From contig CAKSRS010000045.1 in the NCBI GenBank assembly GCA_934487205.1, forward strand, positions 1 to 21,787: a DNA stretch of 21,787 nt. Reading direction: 5' to 3'. Under the pieces are notes generated by a model. The model made no database searches and was not told the DNA's origin. It worked only from the letters and a program-made list of their open reading frames with translations. The translations under genes and the position numbers were made by a program. This document shows positions 1 to 5,911 of this stretch, in pieces. Position 1 is the first letter of the stretch, and each line of letters starts with the position of its first letter. The stretch is from an uncultured Clostridia bacterium. Lineage in GTDB: Bacteria > Bacillota > Clostridia > UBA1381.

Positions 1-192
1 GTTTGCTGAAATTCTATTTTTTCTATCGTTTCGTTCATTCCATTTCTCACTTTCTTCGTTAACCAATACCATGCATATAATGCCCTTTGCAAGTACGTTT
101 CCTTCAACCTCACAGTTTACATACGGCCGCCGTTCAAGCCGCGGCGGAACACCTGCGCCCAGCTTGTGCGGGCACTTGTCGCATAACGTCAT
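1..192 (-). CDS. Small Cys-rich phage-type protein, partial (runs off the left edge)
   Basis: The reading frame is open from an ATG at 192 to the window edge (64 codons, no stop). The start is preceded by a GAGGTGG ribosome binding site at about 198-205. The N terminus carries a CxxC pair (Cys4, Cys7) followed by a His, with further Cys at about 27 and 40, so a small metal-binding fold is possible. It lies 15 nt downstream of the HNH-like gene and reads in the same direction, so it probably belongs to the leftward early operon. I do not recognise the family. The C terminus is not in the window. Confidence 0.6.
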   Translation of the reverse strand, partial: MTLCDKCPHKLGAGVPPRLERRPYVNCEVEGNVLAKGIICMVLVNEESEKWNERNDRKNRISAN

Positions 193-207
193 TTTTACCA
201 CCTCGTT

Positions 208-486
208 TTATGTGTAATTCTTGCCGAAAATCAGCCGGAAATCATCGATGTCCCAATCGTAATAGTCCATTGCTATCTGCTGGACTTCCGACTTGATACG
301 GTCTGAAAGTTCACGGTTTTGATGTACGCCTTCGTCCCCGCGGTGCATTTCGGCTGTCAGATAGATTTTAAGTCCGTACTTTTCGGAATTTTTACGGTTC
401 ATACCCCCGAACACGTGATGTTCTTCAAGGTGGTCACCGCGCCCGGTTATGTAGCAAACACGTTCATCTTGTATTATACTTTTCAT
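208..486 (-). CDS. Phage-type HNH/Ref-like small nuclease candidate
   Basis: This 92-residue protein has an arrangement common in clostridial prophage early regions: a Cys near residue 11, CYITGR, then an HHVFGG motif at about 23-28, MNRKNSEKYGL, and a later MHRG...GVH segment with further His. The spaced His/Cys residues resemble a treble-clef HNH-type site, which would make it a metal-dependent DNA-cutting or structure-recognising protein. Activity is inferred from the motif layout alone. The start is an ATG 2 nt after the stop of the upstream gene, with AAAGGGTG as a likely ribosome binding site, so translation is probably coupled. It could equally be catalytically dead. Confidence 0.6.
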   Translation of the reverse strand: MKSIIQDERVCYITGRGDHLEEHHVFGGMNRKNSEKYGLKIYLTAEMHRGDEGVHQNRELSDRIKSEVQQIAMDYYDWDIDDFRLIFGKNYT

Positions 487-488
487 CT

Positions 489-791
489 TTACGCACCCTT
501 TGCAAATAATTTATCTAATTTCTTTTTTCGCCGCTCCACGTCATCAATGTCTATCCCCCACACCTCAAATGCAACACGTGTGTTTACCCTGTGCGAACTC
601 CATTTCGGCGTACCGCGTTTTACTTCTTCTTCCGCCGCGGCAACGAATAATTGACGCACGGTGGCGGACGATATGTTTTTCCCCTTGTCCGGGACAAATA
701 ATTGTTTAATTTTTTGATGTCCTATTTCAGTATTTTCATAATAGATTTTGAGTACGGTGTCAAAATCCGCAAGTCTCGGTACCGATAACAT
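489..791 (-). CDS. Hypothetical early-region protein
   Basis: The frame encodes 100 residues. The ATG at 791 directly follows the TAA of the upstream gene (TAAATG), with an AGGAGGG ribosome binding site inside the end of that gene. It is therefore a tightly coupled member of the leftward operon. The protein is highly charged, with a Lys/Arg-rich C-terminal helix. Its middle part (about residues 24-60) looks helical and could contain a helix-turn-helix, but I see no diagnostic motif. I do not recognise the family. Tight packing and a good ribosome binding site are the main evidence that it is real. Confidence 0.65.
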   Translation of the reverse strand: MLSVPRLADFDTVLKIYYENTEIGHQKIKQLFVPDKGKNISSATVRQLFVAAAEEEVKRGTPKWSSHRVNTRVAFEVWGIDIDDVERRKKKLDKLFAKGA

Positions 792-1001
792 TTACTTTCC
801 CTCCTTTTCCCATTCATCAAGAATATCCCTCGCCAATGCAAGAACTTTGTCCGCCTGCGGACCGGTGGTTCTCTTGTTCATGTAGTCGGAAAACTGATTT
901 TTCTTCATTCCGGGATACCCCCTTTTGTTTACTTCCGCAAGTAAGTCTTTGTGCTGTTTTCCCAGTTGAATCAATTTTATTCTTATATCAGCATTATGCA
1001 T
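792..1001 (-). CDS. Small Cro-like / phage DNA-binding protein
   Basis: The protein is 69 residues from the ATG at 1001. That start was chosen over the longer frame (to 1052) because GGGAG sits just upstream, and the longer version would begin before the likely transcription start. The sequence (RIKLIQLGKQHKDLLAEVNKRG, then NQFSDYMNKRTTGPQ) resembles the small helix-turn-helix proteins that open the lytic operon of many Clostridia prophages. It is the first gene of the leftward operon and faces the cI-like repressor across the switch region. A Cro-like role in shutting off lysogeny promoters is inferred from position. Confidence 0.7.
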   Translation of the reverse strand: MHNADIRIKLIQLGKQHKDLLAEVNKRGYPGMKKNQFSDYMNKRTTGPQADKVLALARDILDEWEKEGK

Positions 1002-1023
1002 ATTTCCCGCTCCCTTCTTTTCA

Positions 1024-1052
1024 TTTGTACAGATACACAAATTTATTGACAA
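1024..1052 (-). promoter_or_regulatory. Leftward early promoter of the phage switch
   Basis: On the minus strand, TTGTCA (1047-1052) and TACAAA (1024-1029) are separated by 17 bp. This places the transcription start about 15 nt before the ATG at 1001. The -35 lies inside a 15-bp palindrome (1042-1056) shared with the rightward promoter. The -10 is a weaker match than that of its rightward partner. Confidence 0.5.
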
Positions 1053-1074
1053 TAAATGCCGAATGGTATATAAT
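1046..1074 (+). promoter_or_regulatory. Consensus rightward sigma-A promoter in the switch region
   Basis: TTGACA (1046-1051) and TATAAT (1069-1074) are perfect consensus hexamers separated by exactly 17 bp. Transcription would start near 1081, about 220 nt upstream of the cI-like gene, so the product is either a long structured leader for that gene or a separate small RNA. The -35 is the core of the palindrome TTTATTGACAATAAA (1042-1056), which also supplies the leftward -35. Confidence 0.8.
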
Positions 1075-1107
1075 ATTGTTGTGATGCAAATTAAATATCA
1101 TTCGGCA
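1057..1107. promoter_or_regulatory. Inverted pair of operator-like sites around the rightward promoter
   Basis: TGCCGAATGGTATAT (1057-1071) and AAATATCATTCGGCA (1093-1107) match each other in opposite orientation. The first nine bases (TGCCGAATG) are identical. One copy covers the spacer and -10 of the rightward promoter and the other lies just after its start site. This is the usual layout for a repressor operator pair, but which protein binds is not known. Confidence 0.5.
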
Positions 1108-1215
1108 AAATATCCGGGAACGCATGTAACCCTTGCCCAAGGTTTTATATACTGTATGCGTTCCGAGCCGACAGTGAGGGGGAAACCTTTTACTTTCACT
1201 GTCGTCTATGGTTAC
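1081..1215 (+). ncRNA. Candidate structured RNA or structured leader
   Basis: Downstream of a perfect promoter, the predicted transcript contains two strong stems. The first is GGAACGCAT (1117-1125) paired with ATGCGTTCC (1156-1164), enclosing a small CCTTG/CAAGG hairpin (1131-1142). The second is CGACAGTGA (1169-1177) paired with TCACTGTCG (1196-1204). No U-rich terminator follows, so it may continue into the repressor mRNA. It matches no riboswitch or phage RNA that I recognise. A 56-codon frame from 1084 spans the same DNA but has no ribosome binding site, so I favour RNA structure over protein. Confidence 0.4.
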
Positions 1216-1223
1216 AGTTTAGC

Positions 1224-1310
1224 ACTCAAAATACGTACTGTCAATATGGTATAGTCATATTTTTGAGTGTTTTGTGAAAAATTTACAAACAGGAGGTCAT
1301 TATTTTGAGT
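1224..1310 (+). promoter_or_regulatory. Extended -10 promoter of the repressor gene with three operator-like repeats
   Basis: TGG-TATAGT (TATAGT at 1250-1255) is an extended -10 element with no convincing -35. ACTCAAAATA occurs at 1224-1233. Its reverse complement occurs at 1258-1268 (with one extra T) and again at 1301-1310. The first two copies flank the -10. The third overlaps the TTG start codon at 1305, just after the AGGAGG ribosome binding site. This suggests autoregulation by the encoded helix-turn-helix protein. Confidence 0.5.
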
Positions 1311-1664
1311 ACATTTGACAATATTGTAATGTTGCTTAAACAGCAAAACAAAAAGCAAAAAGATTTAACTGATTATTTGGGTATCACAAAAAACGCATTT
1401 ACAGATTGGAAATCAGGGCGAATAAAATCATACCAAAAATATTTGCCCGAAATAGCCGCTTTTTTCGGTGTCACTGTAGATTTTCTTGTTGGAAATAACG
1501 CAGAAAATCCGGAAAGTTTAAACAATACCTTTCCTTTGCAGGACGATGTTATCATCTATTGCCGAAACGGGGAAACGGTAAGAAAAAAATTCACAAAAGA
1601 ACAAATGGACTACCTGGAAAAGTTTATTCATACAATAAGCGGAGAAGATAGTCCTGACTTTTAA
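1305..1664 (+). CDS. XRE-family cI-like repressor
   Basis: This 119-residue protein has a helix-turn-helix of the XRE/Cro-cI type at about residues 6-60. The recognisable parts are KQKDLTDYLGITKNAFTDWKSG and then the AAFFGVTVDFLVG signature seen at the end of many such domains. The C-terminal part (about 75-119) is short and has no protease-like or dimerisation domain that I can name. The start is a TTG, chosen because AGGAGG lies 8 nt upstream and the next ATG would cut into helix 1. It diverges from the lytic operon and opens the lysogeny module. As repressor it may be removed through the ImmA-like protease encoded at 3955-4548, as in ICEBs1-type elements. Confidence 0.85.
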   Translation: MSTFDNIVMLLKQQNKKQKDLTDYLGITKNAFTDWKSGRIKSYQKYLPEIAAFFGVTVDFLVGNNAENPESLNNTFPLQDDVIIYCRNGETVRKKFTKEQMDYLEKFIHTISGEDSPDF

Positions 1665-1695
1665 ATCAATCTAACTAAAGAAAAGAGGAAGTGTC

Positions 1696-2628
1696 ATGAA
1701 AAAATTTTTAAACATTGCATTAATAATTGTACTATCCATACTCCCTGTTACCGCCTTTGCCGGCAACACGTTAGGCAGCGCGGTATACACCGACATTGTC
1801 GCGTATATAAATCACTATCCAATTCCATCATATAATTTTAACGGCATCACATTAATTGCGGCAGAAGATTTGCAAACATACGGCTTTGACGTATTTTGGA
1901 ATGAGTACGCTCGTACATTAATAATAAATCGAAATAACAGCAACGAAATTAGTACGGAATATACGTTCCGTCCGCTCGAACGACAGCTTGGCAAAAAGCA
2001 ATTTACTGTAACATCAACTGATGTACGCGTATTTACCGGAAATTATCAATATGCGTCATACGGCGGCATAGACGGCAAAACATTGATAAATATAAATGAC
2101 CTTGCATGTATAGACAACGTTTCTGTAGTATGGGTTCCCGAAGTAAAGGCTGTTAAGATGTGGGTGAGCGATGGGTTAGAAATGCGCAACACACCGTTCA
2201 ATGTTCCACGTATTAGTGACAACTTCACTTACTATGAAACGTGCACACGGCTTGATGACCCTTGGATTCACTATGATACAACACTGCTGTCAAATACGCT
2301 TTTTATCACAGCAGCTGAAACCTCAGGTGAGTATTCTGACATATGTACAGATTGCTATACTATAATAACTGTAATTGATGTTATAGACGCAGACGGTAAC
2401 TCAGTATTAAAAAACAAAAAAATAACTTACAACGATTATCCGTCTGTTGGTCCTTATTTTTACGGTCTTTCCGATTACGTACTATCTAATTGGATAACAA
2501 TAAAAAAAGAAGACTTGTACCCTCGTACAGCACATGAAAGCGGCGGGCTGGTTAAATTGAACTATACTTGCAGCGGCACTTCTACCGAGATATCAATTCG
2601 TGTTGATCAGCTGCCCTACGGGGAATAA
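1696..2628 (+). CDS. Secreted protein with copper-amine-oxidase-N-like repeats
   Basis: The product has 310 residues. A typical signal peptide (KKFLN, a hydrophobic stretch 6-18, then AFA-G with cleavage after Ala22) sends it out of the cell. Residues about 31-80 (DIVAYINHYPIPSYNFNG, then AAEDLQTYGFDVFWNE and TLIINR) resemble the copper amine oxidase N-terminal-like domain common in secreted clostridial proteins. Residues about 98-155 look like a second, diverged copy. The C-terminal half has four Cys and no recognised domain. The gene has a good GAGGAAG ribosome binding site and begins 31 nt after the repressor, so it may be expressed in the lysogen. Function is unknown; a surface role for the host or phage exclusion is inferred from position only. 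Confidence 0.75.
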   Translation: MKKFLNIALIIVLSILPVTAFAGNTLGSAVYTDIVAYINHYPIPSYNFNGITLIAAEDLQTYGFDVFWNEYARTLIINRNNSNEISTEYTFRPLERQLGKKQFTVTSTDVRVFTGNYQYASYGGIDGKTLININDLACIDNVSVVWVPEVKAVKMWVSDGLEMRNTPFNVPRISDNFTYYETCTRLDDPWIHYDTTLLSNTLFITAAETSGEYSDICTDCYTIITVIDVIDADGNSVLKNKKITYNDYPSVGPYFYGLSDYVLSNWITIKKEDLYPRTAHESGGLVKLNYTCSGTSTEISIRVDQLPYGE

Positions 2629-2706
2629 TAATCTGTCAGAAAGTTGCAAGCCAACTGAAGAAATTGCTTAATACACAAAAATATAAATAATTGAAGGAAC
2701 GAGAAC

Positions 2707-3063
2707 ATGCAGATGATTAAAAAGATTTTTATTTATTTACTCTACATACTTATAATTTATGTAGTACCAATAGCCGGAATTGTAGGGCATTTCCGCCATA
2801 TTCATTATTTAGTCTATATTGGCGGAGTTGTGTACATAATATTAACATTTATTCAATATGGAAGAGGTGTACTCACAAATTCCGCATATGCGCTTACGTG
2901 GATTGTAGCAATATTATCAGCCATAGTTTCTGTAATAATAAAATGTAACGTGTGGTACGGTATATGTTTTGCTTTGTGTTTGGAATCAACAGTTTCATTG
3001 ATAGTAGGATTGCTGTCATCGCTCGGAGCGCTTATAAGGGGTGAAACATGGAAAGAATATTGA
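2707..3063 (+). CDS. Small membrane protein with four predicted helices
   Basis: The 118-residue product is almost entirely hydrophobic. Four likely membrane segments lie at about residues 6-27, 31-51, 57-80 and 84-112, with short loops between them. AAGGA lies about 9 nt before the ATG. The last 16 nt overlap the start of the lipoprotein gene, so the two are probably translationally coupled and may act together at the membrane. I do not recognise the family. Position between the repressor and the integrase of a prophage-like element is shared with known superinfection-exclusion proteins, but the sequence carries no specific motif for that role. Confidence 0.7.
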   Translation: MQMIKKIFIYLLYILIIYVVPIAGIVGHFRHIHYLVYIGGVVYIILTFIQYGRGVLTNSAYALTWIVAILSAIVSVIIKCNVWYGICFALCLESTVSLIVGLLSSLGALIRGETWKEY

Positions 3064-3350
3064 TATTACTTGCAATACCGCTCATGCTAAGTAGCTGCGT
3101 GTCAAACGCCGAGTATGAGGACTTAAAAGCAAAATATAATGATTTGCAATATCGGTATAATAAGCTTGAAGAATACTATGATGAGGCGTGCGATACTGCA
3201 GCCGACTATGATGACCTTTTGAAAGAAATCGAGGAAAAGGACGAACTGATAGAACAATACGAAAAACGTCTTGGTATATATGACTACGAAAAAGATAAAT
3301 TACTGGAGAAAGAGCTGCACGATTATGGACTGGACAATTTAGATTTTTAG
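3048..3350 (+). CDS. Acidic coiled-coil lipoprotein
   Basis: The 100-residue product begins with a lipoprotein signal: a short hydrophobic stretch ending in the lipobox LSSC, with Cys17 as the lipidated residue. The mature part (about 83 residues) is very acidic and rich in Tyr, Glu, Lys and Leu. It has heptad-like spacing from about 22 to 92, which predicts one long coiled coil anchored on the outer face of the membrane. It overlaps the upstream membrane-protein gene by 16 nt. Small lipoproteins in the lysogeny module, such as Ltp of Streptococcus phage TP-J34, block DNA entry of other phages. That is an analogy of position and topology, not of sequence. Confidence 0.72.
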   Translation: MERILILLAIPLMLSSCVSNAEYEDLKAKYNDLQYRYNKLEEYYDEACDTAADYDDLLKEIEEKDELIEQYEKRLGIYDYEKDKLLEKELHDYGLDNLDF

Positions 3351-3381
3351 AAAAAAATAATTTACAACTTAAAGCATAGTA

Positions 3382-3516
3382 TATACCATTGAAATATGGT
3401 ATAATAACCGTACGGAGGTCTTATAAGCGGAATACATTTGGAACGTGTTCGTTTTGCCGCTCCGGAATTAATTGCATTAAATATGTCATAAATATATCTT
3501 GAAAGGAGTTTTTTAT
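3382..3516 (+). promoter_or_regulatory. hicBA promoter with palindromic operator and folded leader
   Basis: TGG-TATAAT (TATAAT 3400-3405) is an extended -10. It is overlapped by a perfect inverted repeat: TATACCAT (3382-3389) and ATGGTATA (3396-3403), separated by 6 bp. A protein bound there would block the polymerase, so it is a likely autoregulatory site. The leader of about 100 nt holds a hairpin with AGCGG (3426-3430) against CCGCT (3457-3461), with an inner GAAC/GTTC stem. The hicB ribosome binding site AAGGAG follows at about 3503. Confidence 0.55.
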
Positions 3517-3723
3517 ATGTCAGTAAAATCAACCGTTTACATTCAAAAAGAAGAAAATTGGTATGTTGCCACCAGTATCGAAACAGGTGTAGCATCACAA
3601 GGAAAAACAATTGATGAGGCAATAGCGAACCTTTCTGAGGCTTTGTCTCTGTATTTTGAGGATAATAAATACGAGGAAAATTTATCTCCGGTATATATTA
3701 CAACATTGGAGGTCGCTGTATAA
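3517..3723 (+). CDS. hicB: HicB-type antitoxin, short form
   Basis: The 68-residue protein has the HicB partial RNase H-like fold: a first beta strand (STVYIQKEENWYVATSIE), then the turn-helix signature GKTIDEAIANLSEALSLYFED. HicB antitoxins neutralise the HicA ribonuclease by direct binding. The ATG at 3517 was chosen over the longer frame because AAGGAGTTTTTTAT stands just before it. Unlike many HicB proteins, it ends after the core fold and lacks the extra C-terminal ribbon-helix-helix or helix-turn-helix used to bind the operator. It precedes hicA by 1 nt, the hicB-first order seen in a minority of loci. Confidence 0.85.
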   Translation: MSVKSTVYIQKEENWYVATSIETGVASQGKTIDEAIANLSEALSLYFEDNKYEENLSPVYITTLEVAV

Positions 3724-3724
3724 T

Positions 3725-3946
3725 ATGGGTTCAAAATATCCGGTTCTGTCGCCTAATGATGTTATTAAAACTTTGGAAAAATTCGGGTTTCATTACGTAA
3801 GTCAAAAAGGAAGTCATGTGAAATATTCAAACGAAAAATACGTTGTAATAATTCCCAAGCATTACGAAATTGCCAAAGGTACTTTGAAAAGCATTTTATC
3901 AATGGCACATATTGAACTCGAGGACTTCCTTAATGAACTTACGTAA
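3725..3946 (+). CDS. hicA: HicA-type mRNA interferase toxin
   Basis: The 73-residue protein shows the dsRBD-like HicA fold. It opens with a helix (SPNDVIKTLEKFGF), followed by the core motif QKGSHVKY with the catalytic His at about residue 31, then VVIIPKH and the segment EIAKGTLKSILSMAHI. HicA cleaves mRNA independently of ribosomes when the antitoxin is lost. The ATG at 3725 is favoured over the longer frame because GGAGG sits in the end of hicB and only 1 nt separates the genes. All expected residues are present, so it looks functional. In this element it would help stabilise the integrated state or act in phage defence (inference). Confidence 0.88.
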   Translation: MGSKYPVLSPNDVIKTLEKFGFHYVSQKGSHVKYSNEKYVVIIPKHYEIAKGTLKSILSMAHIELEDFLNELT

Positions 3947-3954
3947 TTTTGTTT

Positions 3955-4548
3955 TTATTTATGCATATCTATGTATTCTTTAAACTGCTTATATACTTCT
4001 CGTTCCAATGGCGACATTAAAAAGCAGCTGTGCCCGTGTGTTTGTATGTACTCATCTTCACGGGCGTAAAGCGCGTTCAAGCGTTTCATGCGGAACTCTG
4101 CTGCCGGCATACTTACATCACATATCTGTGAAATCTGCTCGGCGGTCTGCACCTCCAGCGCCCACAAAACGCATGCAGGCATAATCAGTCGGCTTGCAAA
4201 TATATTTGCCTCATGTTCTATGGGATTGTCGTTGTCTGCCGGCTCACGGTTGTATATGCCGCTCCCGTTATGTAATAATATGTGTCCCAATTCGTGCGCC
4301 ACAGTAAACCGTATGCGCTGCACAGTGCATTGTTGATTATAAAAAATAATTCCGTTTGCCGTAAAGCCGTCATTATCTTCTGTCCGGTCCGATAAATCCA
4401 TGCGCATTATTATATCATGACCGCGCTCATAACTTGTCACAACATACCCCATTGACCGGCAAATGCTGCTGATTTTAACAGGCAGACTCGATATATTTTG
4501 ATTTATTAAAATCTGCCATGCCAAATCTCTTGATTTTTCATATCGCAT
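3955..4548 (-). CDS. ImmA/IrrE-family metallopeptidase
   Basis: The 197-residue protein carries the zinc protease motif HELGH at about residues 85-89, within RFTVAHELGHILLH. It is followed by the EHEAN segment (111-115) and FASRLIMP, the usual ImmA/IrrE signature. The ATG at 4548 was chosen because GAGGTG precedes it; the long upstream extension of the frame has no such site. Family members cleave helix-turn-helix repressors such as ImmR and trigger excision or induction. Here the gene is transcribed against hicBA, 8 bp from it, and has no adjacent repressor. The repressor at 1305-1664 is the likely target. A minus-strand TATAAT lies near 4570. Confidence 0.88.
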   Translation of the reverse strand: MRYEKSRDLAWQILINQNISSLPVKISSICRSMGYVVTSYERGHDIIMRMDLSDRTEDNDGFTANGIIFYNQQCTVQRIRFTVAHELGHILLHNGSGIYNREPADNDNPIEHEANIFASRLIMPACVLWALEVQTAEQISQICDVSMPAAEFRMKRLNALYAREDEYIQTHGHSCFLMSPLEREVYKQFKEYIDMHK

Positions 4549-4676
4549 ATAAATCACCTCAAAAATAATTATACGCGAAATTTGTCGAAAAATCTGCAAG
4601 TAAATATTGGCAAATAAAACAACGGCACAAAACATTAAGTATATTGAAGGTGTAACAAAACAATCATGACAACAAC

Positions 4677-4705
4677 TTGACACCGTTTTTGTTTTGTGAT
4701 ATGCT
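4677..4705 (+). promoter_or_regulatory. Integrase promoter
   Basis: TTGACA (4677-4682) and TATGCT (4700-4705) are 17 bp apart, with TG at 4697-4698 making an extended -10. Transcription would start about 15 nt before the integrase ATG at 4727, and GGGGTG serves as ribosome binding site. The integrase can therefore be expressed on its own promoter. Confidence 0.75.
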
Positions 4706-4726
4706 TTTGTCATGGGGTGAAACAAA

Positions 4727-5848
4727 ATGTCTATTACAAAAACAGGGAAAATCAAAAACGGGAAACAGAAGTATCGCGTCCGTGTAACCTACAAGGACGC
4801 CAAAGGAGAATTTCATCAGAAAGAACGCACCGCGTATGGTAAAGATGATGCGGTGCTGATAGAGATGCAACTTAGAAATGAGCTTGCAAGCAGTACCATT
4901 CCGTCAAGTTTTACGGTTAAAAGGTTATATGATGAATATATCAAAAGCAAGCGGCATGAAGTGAGGGAAACAACCCTTGACAAAACGGACAGAACGCTAA
5001 AGGGGAAAGTATTGCCGTATGTTAAAAATATTCCGATTGACAAATTAAATAACACAATCCTCAATGATTGGAAAAACAGCATCTCTGAAATGGGGTTGTC
5101 TATAACAACACAGAAAAACATATACGGCGAATTTCGGGCTTTACTTAATTATGCCGTAAAACTGGGGTATCTGCAAAACAATCCACTTGTACGTTTGGGT
5201 AATTTTAAAGATGCTTATTTTGAAATGCCAAAAGAAAAAATGCAATATTATACGGCGGAAGAATTTAAGAAATTTATAAGAGAGGCAAAAAAACACGCCA
5301 AAACGCTTACAGATTGGGGCTACTATGTGTTTTTTAATATTGCGTTTTATACCGGTATGCGCAAAGGCGAAATAAATGCTTTAAAGTGGTCGGACATAGA
5401 CGGGAATGTCATTCATGTGCGCAGAAGTGTGGCGCAAAAGATAAAAGGAAAAAAAATTGTTGAAACACCGCCTAAAAATAAATCATCATACAGAGACTTA
5501 CAAATACCTTTGCCGCTTATGTCTATATTAAGCAGGCACAAAAAACGCTGCATGAAAACTGACGGATTTTCGGCCGATTTCAGAATATGTGGCGGTGCAG
5601 TTTGTCTCAGCGATACAAGCATCGCAAACAAAAATGAATTGTTTGCGAAGAATGCAGGTGTGCATCGGATACGAATTCATGATTTCAGACATTCGCATGC
5701 GTCGCTTTTGGCGAATGAGGGAATTAATATTCAGGAAATTGCGCGCAGACTCGGACATTCAAATATTGAAATGACATGGAATACTTACTCACATTTGTAT
5801 CCACGCGAAGAAGAACGAGCATTAAAAGTATTGAATAAAATTATATAA
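4727..5848 (+). CDS. int: Phage-type tyrosine recombinase (integrase)
   Basis: The 373-residue protein has the three parts of phage/ICE integrases: an N-terminal arm-binding domain (about 1-55, beta-rich, KYRVRVTYKDAKGE), a core-binding SAM-like domain (about 62-160) and the catalytic domain. Catalytic residues are all present: Arg212 (TGMRKGE), a Lys in the PPKNKSS strand, His318 and Arg321 (HDFRHSH), His344 (LGH) and Tyr354 (NTYSHLYP). It catalyses integration and, with an excisionase not seen here, excision. It reads toward tRNA-Ser(GGA), whose 3' end is the probable target. A strong terminator follows at 5878-5905. Confidence 0.96.
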   Translation: MSITKTGKIKNGKQKYRVRVTYKDAKGEFHQKERTAYGKDDAVLIEMQLRNELASSTIPSSFTVKRLYDEYIKSKRHEVRETTLDKTDRTLKGKVLPYVKNIPIDKLNNTILNDWKNSISEMGLSITTQKNIYGEFRALLNYAVKLGYLQNNPLVRLGNFKDAYFEMPKEKMQYYTAEEFKKFIREAKKHAKTLTDWGYYVFFNIAFYTGMRKGEINALKWSDIDGNVIHVRRSVAQKIKGKKIVETPPKNKSSYRDLQIPLPLMSILSRHKKRCMKTDGFSADFRICGGAVCLSDTSIANKNELFAKNAGVHRIRIHDFRHSHASLLANEGINIQEIARRLGHSNIEMTWNTYSHLYPREEERALKVLNKII

Positions 5849-5877
5849 TTTTAAGGGATTTTCAAGGGATAAAAGAT

Positions 5878-5905
5878 AAGAACCGCATAGGTATGCGGTT
5901 CTTTT
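5878..5905 (+). terminator. Rho-independent terminator after the integrase
   Basis: AAGAACCGCATA (5878-5889) and TATGCGGTTCTT (5892-5903) form a perfect 12-bp stem with a 2-base centre, followed by T residues. The run of A on the left arm means it could also end the tRNA transcript coming from the other side. Confidence 0.85.
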
Positions 5906-5911
5906 AATGCT

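Larger units (their letters stand above)
1..5911. mobile_element. Right end of a prophage-like integrated element
   Basis: The stretch has the order of a temperate phage or phage-derived element: leftward small early genes (1-1001), a divergent regulatory gap, a cI-like repressor, cargo genes, hicBA, an ImmA-type protease and a tyrosine integrase. The integrase ends 63 bp from the CCA end of a tRNA-Ser gene, as is usual when the tRNA 3' end is the attachment site. The left boundary is outside the window, and no second copy of the tRNA 3' end is visible inside it. No structural, packaging or conjugation gene is in view, so phage, satellite and integrative mobilizable element cannot be told apart. 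Confidence 0.85.

Noticed and set aside
1084..1254. A 56-codon rightward ORF across the structured switch region
   Set aside because: It has no ribosome binding site, starts only about 3 nt after the predicted transcription start, and coincides with strong inverted repeats. RNA or DNA structure explains the sequence better, though a leaderless peptide is not excluded.
3441..3450. GAACGTGTTC in the hicBA leader as a LexA/SOS box
   Set aside because: The Bacillus-type box needs four bases between GAAC and GTTC. Here there are two, and the site lies inside a leader hairpin well downstream of the promoter.
4549..4755. Longer N terminus for the ImmA-like protein
   Set aside because: The extension runs through the integrase promoter and start, has no ribosome binding site, and reads as random hydrophobic sequence. 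The ATG at 4548 has GAGGTG and fits the family.
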